In this document: one piece after another, positions 1-5,835 of the stretch
How positions within the stretch are numbered: the stretch's first letter is position 1
Layout of the letters: the number at the start of each line of letters is the position of its first letter
NCBI GenBank assembly: GCA_021812865.1
Contig: JAKAMP010000213.1
Coordinates: forward strand, 1 to 5,835
From: Bacteroidota bacterium
Lineage (GTDB): Bacteria > Bacteroidota > Bacteroidia > Bacteroidales > JAAYUG01
Direction of reading: 5' to 3'
Length of the DNA stretch: 5,835 bases
Position numbers and translations under genes: made by a program
Notes under the pieces: generated by a model
What the model was told of the DNA's origin: nothing
Databases searched by the model: none
What the model saw: the letters and a program-made list of their open reading frames with translations, nothing else

Positions 1-72
1 CGCAAATCAAGGAAAGGATTCTACGAATACGATGAATCAGGCAGAAAAATCAATCCTGCCAGTATGTATTGA
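1..72 (+). CDS. hbd: 3-hydroxybutyryl-CoA dehydrogenase, C-terminal end (partial)
   Basis: Frame 1 is open from the window edge to the TGA at 70-72 and gives 23 residues, RKSRKGFYEYDESGRK followed by INPASMY. The pattern K-[ST]-G-[KR]-G-F-Y-[ED]-Y near the C-terminus is typical of the 3-hydroxyacyl-CoA dehydrogenase family, in particular the short bacterial 3-hydroxybutyryl-CoA dehydrogenases. Those enzymes reduce acetoacetyl-CoA to 3-hydroxybutyryl-CoA with NAD(P)H in the cytoplasm. The ptb and buk genes downstream on the same strand support this reading, because all belong to butyrate metabolism. One oddity is Arg at residue 4 of the fragment, where the family normally has Gly. Only the tail is visible, so a longer 3-hydroxyacyl-CoA dehydrogenase cannot be excluded. 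Confidence 0.78.
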   Translation, partial: RKSRKGFYEYDESGRKINPASMY

Positions 73-119
73 CAGAAATAAATAGTTTGAAACACCATTT
101 TTTGAAAACAAAAAGGCGG

Positions 120-196
120 ATGAATACAATTCATAACACGGGTGTTCCCCTACAGAAGCGGGGCAAGCTATATGACCATTTAATATAATTATTAAA
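120..196 (+). promoter_or_regulatory. ackA leader with four successive inverted repeats
   Basis: The 127-bp gap between hbd and ackA holds four dyads in a row: ATGAAT-ACA-ATTCAT (120-134), AACAC-GG-GTGTT (135-146), CCCC-N9-GGGG (147-163) and TTTAATA-TAAT-TATTAAA (179-196). The last ends 3 bp before the ackA start codon and has perfect 7-bp arms. They could be operators, leader hairpins or an hbd/ackA transcript boundary. I see no clear Bacteroidota promoter (TTTG, about 19-21 bp, TAnnTTTG) and no U-tract after the GC-rich hairpin. The inverted repeats are seen directly; their role is inferred. Confidence 0.35.
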
Positions 197-199
197 CAA

Positions 200-1408
200 A
201 TGAAAATATTGGTATTGAACTGTGGCAGTTCATCCATCAAATTCCAGTTGTTCGATATGGCGACCAAGGCTGTTAAAGCCAAGGGTGTGGTAGAGAAAGT
301 GGGATTGAAAGGATCGTTTCTCAAACTAGAAAAAGAGAACGGTGAAAAAGTCAAGTTGGAGGGTGAGGTTATGGATCATTAGACAGGGATTGAATATATC
401 CTCGGTGTGATGACGAGCAAGAAACACGGGTGCCTCGATAGCCTGGAAGAAATCAACGCCGTAGGTCACCGGGTGGTTCACGGAGGCGAAAAATTCAAAT
501 CGAGTGTGCTCATCGACGATGAGATGATCAAGGAAATGGAGAATTGTGCGGAGCTTGCACCCCTTCACAATCCGCCAAACCTCAAGGGTATATATGCCAT
601 GAAGGTGTTATTGCCCAAAGTACCGCAGGTTGGGGTATTCGATACAGCATTTCACCAGACCATGCCCAAAACAGCATACATGTATGCCATTCCTTATTCT
701 TTATACCAGAAATACGGTATCAGAAGGTATGGATTTCACGGAACCAGCCACCGGTATGTATCACAAAGAGCCTGCGAGATCCTGGGAAAGGACATCAAAA
801 CACAGAAGATTATTACTTGTCACCTTGGAAACGGCGCTTCCATGGCAGCGATCCTGAATGGAAAATCCATTGATACCTCCATGGGACTTACGCCAGTGGA
901 AGGACTAATCATGGGTACGCGCGCGGGAGACCTTGACCTGGGAGTGATTACCTTCATTATGGATAAGGAAGACATCGATTTCAAGGCCACCAATACCCTG
1001 ATCAACAAGCACAGCGGTATCCTTGGGATTACCGGTGTTTCTTCCGATATGCGGGAAGTGGAGGAAGCCGCCCAGAAAGGAAATGAGAGGGCACAATTAG
1101 CACTGGATATGTATCATTACCGCATCAAGAAATATATCGGCACCTATATCGCCGCGCTGAATGGGCTCGACATTCTTGTTTTCACTGGTGGAGTAGGTGA
1201 AAATTCTGCTGAAACCCGCAAGCATGTGTGTGAAAATCTCAGTTTCTTCGACATTGAGATCGATGACAGGAAGAACGATAAATTGAGGGGTAAGGAAGCG
1301 GTAATCAGCAAGGATGGCAAAAAAGTCACTGTGATGGTGGTTCCCACGAACGAAGAACTGGTGATTGCCCAGGATACGATGGAAATAGTAGAAAGTTCTC
1401 ATAAATAA
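200..1408 (+). pseudogene. ackA: Acetate kinase interrupted by an in-frame TAG at codon 61
   Basis: Acetate kinase interconverts acetyl phosphate plus ADP with acetate plus ATP in the cytoplasm. Read through the TAG at 380-382, the frame gives 402 codons, the usual family length, from ATG 200 to TAA 1408. All motifs are present: NCGSSSIK with Asn7, HRVVHGG with Arg91, PLHNP with His123, FDTAFHQT with Asp148, YGFHGTSH with His180, the nucleotide-binding HLGNGAS (208-214), GTRAGDLD with Arg241, FTGGVGENS (328-336) and PTNEE near 382-386. The first six numbered residues match the Methanosarcina thermophila enzyme exactly, so no indel accompanies the stop. A restart at GTG 407 or ATG 410 would give about 332 residues lacking the N-terminal Asn7/GSSS phosphate-binding motif, so it should be inactive. 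The gene lies 18 bp upstream of ptb, probably in the same transcript. It is called a pseudogene because of the stop; a sequencing error or suppression would make it a normal ackA. Confidence 0.88.
380..382 (+). other. In-frame amber codon inside ackA
   Basis: The codons around it read ATG GAT CAT TAG ACA GGG ATT GAA. Upstream (EGEVMDH) and downstream (TGIEYILGV) the protein continues as normal acetate kinase without register shift, so one sense codon has been replaced. CAG (Gln) or AAG (Lys) would each need one base change; C-to-T in CAG is the simplest, but the original residue is inferred. Confidence 0.9.
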
Positions 1409-1426
1409 ACCACGAACGCATTGCTT

Positions 1427-2326
1427 ATGGTGCTGAAAAACCTGGATTCTTTACTGGAAAAAGCAAGAAAGAAGACTGTTTCAAGAATTGTTGTCGTATC
1501 GGCTGAAGACTTAGCAGTTCTTTTGGCAGTTCATGAAGCCATGAAAGCAGGAATTGTAACCCCTGTCCTGGTTGGCAATTCAGTAAAAATTCAAGCATTA
1601 CTGAAAGAAGCAGGAATGCAGGCTGAAGGAATCCAGATCATTGATGAGCCGGAGCCGGAAAAGGCTGCTGCTGCCTCTGTGAAACTTATCAGTCAGGGAG
1701 GAGGCGACATCCTGATGAAAGGCATGATCGCCACTGCACCATTCCTACGCGCCGTGCTTGATAAGGAGTATGGATTGAAGCAAAATGGTACTTTAAGCCA
1801 TTTTGCTCTCTTCCAGTTCGGAAATTACCATAAACTCCTGGGAATTACTGATGCAGCCATGAATATAAAGCCGGAATTCAATGAAAAAATTGACATTCTG
1901 AATAATGCCACATCGGTAATGCGGAGACTTGGAGTTGAGAAGCCTAAGGTAGCTGTTCTGGCCCCGATGGAAACGGTCAATCCAAAGATTGAGTCGTCCG
2001 TGCATGCTGCCATGATGACCATGATGAACAAACGTAACCAGATCAAAGGCTGTCTGGTTGATGGTCCGCTTGCGCTTGACAATGCCATTTCCATGGAAGC
2101 AGCAGGGCACAAGGGCATTGTGAGCGAGGTAGCCGGGGATGCAGACATAATCCTGGTACCTGACCTGGATACCGGGAATGCCCTGTACAAGAGCATCGGG
2201 TTTATAGCAAACGGCCTGGTTGCCGCCATTATTACCGGTGCAAAAGTTCCGGTAGTGCTTACATCGAGGGCAGATTCAGAGCACAGCAAGCTTATGTCCA
2301 TTGCGCTTGCAGCAGCCCTTGAATAA
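1427..2326 (+). CDS. ptb: Phosphate butyryltransferase
   Basis: Ptb converts butyryl-CoA (or branched short-chain acyl-CoAs) plus phosphate to acyl phosphate plus CoA, the step before butyrate kinase; it is cytoplasmic. The 299-residue product is the usual length for the phosphate acetyl/butyryltransferase family. Visible motifs are LMKG (96-99) followed by the FLRAVLDKEYGL segment, LSHFALF (123-129), GITDAAMNI, the strongly conserved DGPLALDNA (212-220), GDADIILVPD (237-246) and SRADSE (280-285). These fit Ptb better than the larger acetyl-specific Pta. I chose ATG 1427 over an in-frame TTG at 1421 because the extra two residues bring no homology and neither has a clear ribosome binding site. 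It is 18 bp after ackA and 39 bp before buk, consistent with one operon. No key motif is missing. Confidence 0.93.
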   Translation: MVLKNLDSLLEKARKKTVSRIVVVSAEDLAVLLAVHEAMKAGIVTPVLVGNSVKIQALLKEAGMQAEGIQIIDEPEPEKAAAASVKLISQGGGDILMKGMIATAPFLRAVLDKEYGLKQNGTLSHFALFQFGNYHKLLGITDAAMNIKPEFNEKIDILNNATSVMRRLGVEKPKVAVLAPMETVNPKIESSVHAAMMTMMNKRNQIKGCLVDGPLALDNAISMEAAGHKGIVSEVAGDADIILVPDLDTGNALYKSIGFIANGLVAAIITGAKVPVVLTSRADSEHSKLMSIALAAALE

Positions 2327-2344
2327 CAATTCCCCACATTTGTT

Positions 2345-2363
2345 AAACCTGCCAAACCTCGCC
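2345..2363 (+). repeat. Imperfect tandem 9/10-mer just before buk
   Basis: AAACCTGCC (2345-2353) is followed at once by AAACCTCGCC (2354-2363), two bases before the buk ATG. The two copies differ by one inserted base. It may be chance; it replaces any purine-rich ribosome binding site in the place where one would be expected. Confidence 0.3.
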
Positions 2364-2365
2364 AT

Positions 2366-3478
2366 ATGGCCGACAAAAAGATACTGGTGATCAATCCGGG
2401 ATCAACCTCCACCAAAATAGCGGTATACCTCAATACAAGGGCTATTTTTCTGAAGAGTATCCGTCATCCCATGGAACAACTGCGCAAATTCAAGAATGTC
2501 GGCGACCAGTATGAATACCGGAAGGCCATCATTCTGAAAGAGCTGGACCATGCCGAGATTGAAACATCCACTATTGATGCAGTGGTAGGCCGGGGCGGGC
2601 TGGTCAGGCCAATCAAATCGGGAGTCTATTCCATCAATGAACAACTGAAAGAAGACCTGAAGAAAGGAGTACTTGGAGAACATGCCAGCAACCTGGGTGG
2701 CCTGATCGCAGACGACATTGCCCACTCATTTCCCAACGCAAAAGCTTATATAGCCGACCCGGTAGTGGTTGATGAACTGGAAGATGTTGCGAGGATTACC
2801 GGTCATCCGAAATTTCAGCGATATTCAATATTTCATGCACTGAATCACAAGGCAGTGGGCAGGTCGTATGCCCGGCTGCTCAATAAGACCTATGAAGACC
2901 TGAACCTGATCATTGCACATCTCGGAGGCGGAATCTCTGTGGGTGCGCATAAAAAGGGCCGCGTGATCGATGTGAACCAGGCCCTTGACGGGGAAGGACC
3001 CTTCTCTCCTGAGCGCACCGGGACGTTACCGGCAGGGGCGCTTGCCAAGCTGTGCTTCAGCGGGGAATATACGGAAGATCAGATAAAAAAACTTATTACA
3101 GGCGAAGGCGGACTGGTTGCCTATTTTGGCACCAACAACGCTTATGAAATCGAAATGATGGCGGCCGAAGGTGATGACAAAGCAAAAATGATACAGGATG
3201 CGATGGCATACCAGATAGGGAAGGCAATTGGCTGCATGGCATCCGTGTTAAGCGGTGAAGTGGATGCCATCATCCTTACAGGGGGTATCGCGAACAATCC
3301 CATGATTGTTGAATATGTGAAGAAAATGGTTTCTTTTATAGCCCCTGTGGTTATCTATCCCGGAGAAGATGAGATGCATGCCCTGGCCATGAATGGACTG
3401 AGGGTTCTGCGAGGGGAAGTGGCCTGCAAGATATACGACGAGAGCAATATGGTTTCATTCTCATGGTGTAGAGAGTGA
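2366..3478 (+). CDS. buk: Butyrate kinase
   Basis: Butyrate kinase transfers phosphate from butyryl phosphate to ADP, giving ATP and butyrate; some homologues prefer branched-chain substrates such as isobutyrate. The 370-residue product belongs to the ASKHA acetate/butyrate kinase family. It shows the N-terminal phosphate motif NPGSTSTKIAVY (10-21), VGRGGLVRPI (74-83), HLGGGIS (185-191), the butyrate-kinase segment ALDGEGPFSPERTG (206-219), LTGGIANN (304-311) and YPGEDEMHALA (331-341). The family is usually about 355-360 residues and ends shortly after the LRVLRGE segment; here a tail of about 13 residues after KIYD overlaps the last 18 bp of the opposing SDR gene. ATG 2366 gives the standard MADKKILVINPGS start. 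With ptb directly upstream it forms the classical ptb-buk pair. Substrate preference cannot be read from sequence. Confidence 0.94.
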   Translation: MADKKILVINPGSTSTKIAVYLNTRAIFLKSIRHPMEQLRKFKNVGDQYEYRKAIILKELDHAEIETSTIDAVVGRGGLVRPIKSGVYSINEQLKEDLKKGVLGEHASNLGGLIADDIAHSFPNAKAYIADPVVVDELEDVARITGHPKFQRYSIFHALNHKAVGRSYARLLNKTYEDLNLIIAHLGGGISVGAHKKGRVIDVNQALDGEGPFSPERTGTLPAGALAKLCFSGEYTEDQIKKLITGEGGLVAYFGTNNAYEIEMMAAEGDDKAKMIQDAMAYQIGKAIGCMASVLSGEVDAIILTGGIANNPMIVEYVKKMVSFIAPVVIYPGEDEMHALAMNGLRVLRGEVACKIYDESNMVSFSWCRE

Positions 3479-4174
3479 AAAAGGCAGAATCTTGCCATTG
3501 CAGTAATGCATGCCGTTTATACAGAATGAGGCCAGGTGCGGAGCCAATTCTTCAGGGGTGATAGATGCATTATACCCTGGAAAAGCCTCCTGAAGCATTT
3601 CTGTCTGAACGGCCCCCAGAGCGACACAATTGAACGATACATTCCTTTCTTTCAATTCCTCAGCAAGGCATTCCGTAAGGGTTGCCAGCGCTGATTTTGA
3701 AGCGCTGTAGCCGGCAAGGCCTGCAAATTTCGCACTTCCCTGCACTCCACCCATACTGCTGATATTGACAACGTGCCCCCTGCCCATTTTCCCCATAAAC
3801 GGTAATAGCGCCCGAATGATCAACGCCGGGCCATAATAATTCACCCTGATCATCTTTTCCAGCTCGGGCAGCTCCGTTTCCATAAAAGGACGATTGACCA
3901 GTAATCCTGCGTTATTGACCAGAATGTCAACACCGGGAACTGTATGAAGGATTGCCTCCGCCAGTGAAGGCTCTATGGAAGCGGAATCCGACAGGTCAAA
4001 CCTAAGGGGTACCACCACAGATGAAGGATAATTCCCATTACAATTCCTTGCCAGTTGCTCGAGTTTATCGAGGTTCCTGGACACGGCCACAATGGTATGT
4101 CCTCCCATCGCGGCAAAGGCTCTTGCGAGCTCATGGCCTATTCCCCTGCTGGCGCCTGTTATCAATATATTCAT
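3461..4174 (-). CDS. Short-chain dehydrogenase/reductase (SDR family)
   Basis: A 237-residue classical SDR, a one-domain Rossmann-fold NAD(P)-dependent oxidoreductase. The cofactor motif TGASRGIG is at residues 6-13, NNAG at 87-90, and the catalytic set is Asn112, Ser139 or Ser140, Tyr156 and Lys160 (YSASK). Arg33 in AVSRN after the second strand suggests NADP(H) preference, by family rule. The ATG at 4172-4174 starts two residues before the first beta strand, normal for the family. No signal peptide or membrane segment is seen. It converges on buk with an 18-bp tail-to-tail overlap, so it is not part of that operon, and its promoter should lie in the AT-rich region before 4368. The substrate is unknown; 3-oxoacyl reduction, sugar or secondary alcohol oxidation are all possible. 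Confidence 0.9.
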   Translation of the reverse strand: MNILITGASRGIGHELARAFAAMGGHTIVAVSRNLDKLEQLARNCNGNYPSSVVVPLRFDLSDSASIEPSLAEAILHTVPGVDILVNNAGLLVNRPFMETELPELEKMIRVNYYGPALIIRALLPFMGKMGRGHVVNISSMGGVQGSAKFAGLAGYSASKSALATLTECLAEELKERNVSFNCVALGAVQTEMLQEAFPGYNASITPEELAPHLASFCINGMHYCNGKILPFSLSTP

Positions 4175-4368
4175 GGTTTGGTATATTTATAATAATTTCG
4201 CACTTAGAAAGGGTATATTACGGTTTATAAGTGTTTCAACCAGTCCGGTGCAGCTTCGTCTCCTGCCATCATTTCAGAACGGGACCTTCTTACAGATAAA
4301 ATTATTTTATTTATTTCGTCGCAACAAATATTCAGGGAAAATAGTTATTTGCATTATACCGATAATCT
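4175..4368. promoter_or_regulatory. Divergent intergenic region between SDR and outer-membrane gene
   Basis: The 194-bp AT-rich gap separates two divergently oriented genes and should hold both promoters. The 8-mer GGTATATT occurs at 4180-4187 and 4212-4219. I found no exact TAnnTTTG promoter box on either strand; the nearest is GTTATTTG at 4344-4351, 17 bp before the barrel start, without a good upstream TTTG. No hairpin terminator or small ORF stands out. Confidence 0.35.
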
Positions 4369-4950
4369 ATGCGAAAACCAGGTTTATTTTTGTTTCTTCT
4401 CCTGTTATGCGCTGTTTATTTTACAGATCGCGTTAAGGCGCAGGAAATGCAGGATGAAAAGACTTATCCCACTGCCAGACGGCTGTTTTTTGGTGGAAAC
4501 CTCGGGTTGCAGTTCGGTACTTACACGGATATTGAGGTTTCCCCGATTGCCGGATACTGGATTACCCCCCGGATTGCACCCGGTGTCGGGCTGAAATATG
4601 AATATTACAAGTCTCCCTTTGTGAGCGCGACTCATATATTCGGAGGCAGCATCTTCACCTCCATCATGGTGGTCAAAAACCTGAACCAGATCATAGACCT
4701 GATCCGTTCGGATATTGGCATTCTTGCCCACGTTGAATATGAAACGCTGAGCCTTGACAACCGGTATTTTAACCTTTCGGGGTATTCTACCACAGGCAGG
4801 TTTATGCAGCAGAATTTTTATGTTGGTGGCGGAATCAGACAGCCTGTAGGGGGAAACGGGGCATTTTACCTCCTGGTTCTATGGAATCTCAACCAGGATA
4901 TGAACTCTTTCTATTCGAGTCCCCAGTTCCGTATGGGTTTTACATTTTAG
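4369..4950 (+). CDS. Small outer-membrane beta-barrel protein (hypothetical)
   Basis: The 193-residue product starts with a clear Sec signal peptide: Arg2-Lys3, a hydrophobic core FLFLLLLCAVYF and a likely cleavage after VKA (24), before Gln25. The mature part alternates polar and hydrophobic residues in strand-like stretches rich in Gly, Tyr and Phe, such as FFGGNLGLQFG, PGVGLKYEYY, FYVGGGIRQPVG and FYLLVLWNLN. It ends in FRMGFTF, with the C-terminal Phe that marks barrels recognised by the BAM complex. About 170 mature residues would fit an 8-stranded barrel of the OmpA/OmpW-like size class. I cannot name the family. ATG 4369 is chosen because it supplies the signal peptide. The gene ends in TAG, and stopping there gives the expected terminal Phe, which shows that TAG acts as a stop here. 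It appears to be a single-gene unit; function is unknown. Confidence 0.75.
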   Translation: MRKPGLFLFLLLLCAVYFTDRVKAQEMQDEKTYPTARRLFFGGNLGLQFGTYTDIEVSPIAGYWITPRIAPGVGLKYEYYKSPFVSATHIFGGSIFTSIMVVKNLNQIIDLIRSDIGILAHVEYETLSLDNRYFNLSGYSTTGRFMQQNFYVGGGIRQPVGGNGAFYLLVLWNLNQDMNSFYSSPQFRMGFTF

Positions 4951-4961
4951 CACCCGCACTG

Positions 4962-5019
4962 CAAAAATTAACTTCTGTCTGCCCTTTAATTGCAATTTTT
5001 GGCCTACATTGCAAAAATT
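4962..5019 (+). repeat. Three-part direct/inverted repeat before the FKBP gene
   Basis: CAAAAATT occurs at 4962-4969 and 5012-5019 (each within TGCAAAAATT, starting at 4960 and 5010), and its reverse complement AATTTTTG lies between them at 4994-5001. The middle copy can pair with either flanking copy (loops of 24 and 10 nt), giving mutually exclusive 8-bp AT-only stems. The palindrome AATTGCAATT (4989-4998) overlaps the middle copy. A regulatory role is possible but AT-richness may explain it. Confidence 0.35.
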
Positions 5020-5029
5020 TTTCAAGAAC

Positions 5030-5611
5030 ATGATCATATCAGAAAACAAAGTAGTATCGGTATCTTACGAACTGACGACCAGCAGCAGTAAAGGTGAAAT
5101 CATTGAGACAGTAACTGCGACTTCGCCCCTTACCTTTATTTCCGGGACAGGTAACCTTCTGGCCGCCTTTGAAGAGAATCTTTCAGGGCTGAAGGAAGGC
5201 GACTCCTTCAGTTTTTCTATACCATGCAAGGATGCCTACGGAGAGCCCAATGAGAAAGCAGTGGTATCACTACCTCTTGATGCATTTATGGTAGACGGGC
5301 AGGTAGATAATGAACTATTGAAGATAGGCAGTGTCATTCCCATGAGGGACCAATCGGGACGCAGGCTTAACGGAAAAGTAAAGGAAGTTACAGACAATAA
5401 TGTAACCATGGACTTTAACCATCCTCTGGCAGGGGATGATTTGCATTTCAAGGGCACTGTAGTGGGTATACGCGAAGCTACGGCCGAAGAAGTTGCTCAT
5501 GGTCATATCCATGAGGAGCACTCCTGCGGATGCGAAGGTGATAGTTGCGGAAGCGACAGTTGTGGCACCGGATGCGGAGACGAAGGCTGTGAGGGTGGTT
5601 GCTGCCACTAA
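5030..5611 (+). CDS. slyD: SlyD-like FKBP peptidyl-prolyl isomerase with Cys/His-rich tail
   Basis: A 193-residue cytoplasmic FKBP-type prolyl cis-trans isomerase and chaperone of the SlyD group. Residues about 1-72 and 127-148 form the FKBP domain, with GTGNLLAAFEENLSGLKEGD (39-58) and DAYGEPNEKAV (68-78). The chaperone insert-in-flap domain occupies about 75-125, and NHPLAGDDLHFKGTVV (130-145) is the SlyD hallmark return strand. From residue 155 on, the tail holds 5 His (157, 159, 161, 164, 193) and 8 Cys (166, 168, 173, 178, 182, 187, 191, 192), like the nickel- and zinc-binding tail of E. coli SlyD, which serves hydrogenase maturation. I chose ATG 5030 over an in-frame TTG at 5009: the FKBP fold starts at once, and the TTG lies inside an AT-rich repeat. 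No signal peptide is present. Metal identity and client enzymes are not visible here. Confidence 0.9.
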   Translation: MIISENKVVSVSYELTTSSSKGEIIETVTATSPLTFISGTGNLLAAFEENLSGLKEGDSFSFSIPCKDAYGEPNEKAVVSLPLDAFMVDGQVDNELLKIGSVIPMRDQSGRRLNGKVKEVTDNNVTMDFNHPLAGDDLHFKGTVVGIREATAEEVAHGHIHEEHSCGCEGDSCGSDSCGTGCGDEGCEGGCCH

Positions 5612-5625
5612 GCATTCAGCACAAA

Positions 5626-5835
5626 TCAATGCAGTGTGAATGAGTCCCCGTCCCTGAGAAAGGGGTATTCATTCCTAATCGTAGCCAGGTAACCGGCCGA
5701 AAGTTCAATTGTCCTTAATTCTGTTTTATCATTTCCTGCCCTGTCGATAGGTTTGCCGAGTGGGTCGATTGCCTGTGACGCACCATTGTACACCAATCCG
5801 TTCCCATCTTTACCTACTCTGTTTACGCCGATTAC
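5626..5835 (-). CDS. Omega-amidase, nitrilase superfamily, C-terminal part (partial)
   Basis: The minus strand is open from the window edge to a TGA at 5628-5626, giving 69 residues. It begins VIGVNRVGKDGNG, followed by LVYNGAS, QAIDPLGKP and, near the end, FLRDGDSFTLH. The pattern N-R-[VI]-G-x-D-G-N-x(3,4)-Y-x-G-x-S and the closing D-x-D-x-F-x-[LI] are typical of the YafV/Nit2 branch of carbon-nitrogen hydrolases. Those enzymes hydrolyse 2-oxoglutaramate or 2-oxosuccinamate to the 2-oxoacid and ammonia, a repair or salvage step after glutamine transamination. The catalytic Glu-Lys-Cys triad would lie upstream, outside the window. It converges on the FKBP gene with only 14 bp between stop codons and no strong terminator hairpin. 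Another amidase of the superfamily is possible. Confidence 0.82.
   Translation of the reverse strand, partial: VIGVNRVGKDGNGLVYNGASQAIDPLGKPIDRAGNDKTELRTIELSAGYLATIRNEYPFLRDGDSFTLH

Noticed and set aside
147..163. A rho-independent terminator of hbd at CCCC-N9-GGGG.
   Set aside because: The stem has only four pairs and is followed by CAAGC rather than a T-run.
179..196. A Rex-type redox operator, suggested by the 7-4-7 dyad before a fermentation gene.
   Set aside because: The arms TTTAATA/TATTAAA differ from the Rex consensus TTGTTAA or TTGTGAA at several positions, including the G/C pair.
380..382. Genome-wide reassignment of TAG or pyrrolysine insertion as the explanation of the ackA stop.
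   Set aside because: The gene at 4369-4950 ends in TAG exactly after a canonical barrel-terminal Phe, and acetate kinase has no known pyrrolysine. A local suppressor remains untested, so this is held as unlikely rather than excluded.
1825..2433. A 202-residue open frame on the minus strand across ptb and the start of buk.
   Set aside because: It is antisense to two well-recognised genes, spans their junction, and its protein shows no recognisable domain; it is explained by codon bias of the + strand genes.
4178..4200. A Bacteroidota-type promoter with TTG (4178-4180) and TAATTTCG (4193-4200) reading toward the outer-membrane gene.
   Set aside because: The spacer is only 12 bp, against about 19-21 expected, and the downstream box has a mismatch.
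4092..4436. A 114-residue + strand open frame running from the SDR 5' end into the outer-membrane gene.
   Set aside because: It overlaps the SDR antisense and the barrel signal peptide in another frame, and shows no protein-like motif.
5009..5029. A TTG start for the FKBP gene adding seven residues.
   Set aside because: The extra residues are coded by an AT-rich repeat and add nothing to the FKBP fold; ATG 5030 matches the family N-terminus.
5612..5632. A bidirectional terminator from GCATT (5612-5616) and AATGC (5628-5632) between the convergent FKBP and amidase genes.
   Set aside because: Five-bp arms with an 11-nt loop and no T-tract are too weak to call.

Overview
This 5.8 kb window looks like an ordinary chromosomal stretch of a fermentative member of the Bacteroidota. 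That assignment is inferred: start codons lack convincing Shine-Dalgarno sequences, one gene encodes a small outer-membrane barrel with a C-terminal Phe, and the SlyD-type FKBP and omega-amidase resemble those of that phylum. No RNA gene, CRISPR array, insertion sequence or phage gene is visible.

Left part (1-3478, all on +): the last 23 codons of a 3-hydroxybutyryl-CoA dehydrogenase (hbd), a 127-bp leader rich in inverted repeats, an acetate kinase gene (ackA) interrupted at codon 61 by one in-frame TAG, phosphate butyryltransferase (ptb) and butyrate kinase (buk). Together they describe the end of a butyrate-type fermentation: Hbd works in the conversion of acetoacetyl-CoA to butyryl-CoA, Ptb exchanges CoA for phosphate, and Buk makes ATP plus the free acid. 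AckA would catalyse the parallel acetate reaction, but no pta is visible.

Middle (3461-4174, -): a short-chain dehydrogenase/reductase converging on buk and overlapping its 3' end by 18 bp. A 194-bp AT-rich region separates it from a divergently transcribed, signal-peptide-bearing outer-membrane beta-barrel protein (4369-4950, +).

Right part: a SlyD-like peptidyl-prolyl isomerase with a Cys/His-rich metal-binding tail (5030-5611, +), converging after 14 bp on the 3' end of a nitrilase-superfamily omega-amidase (5626-5835, -, running off the window).

The observation most worth checking is the amber codon in ackA. Everything around it, including the numbering of the known acetate kinase active-site residues, is intact, so it is a recent nonsense mutation, a sequencing error or a recoded codon. 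I found no convincing evidence of a wholly new system here.
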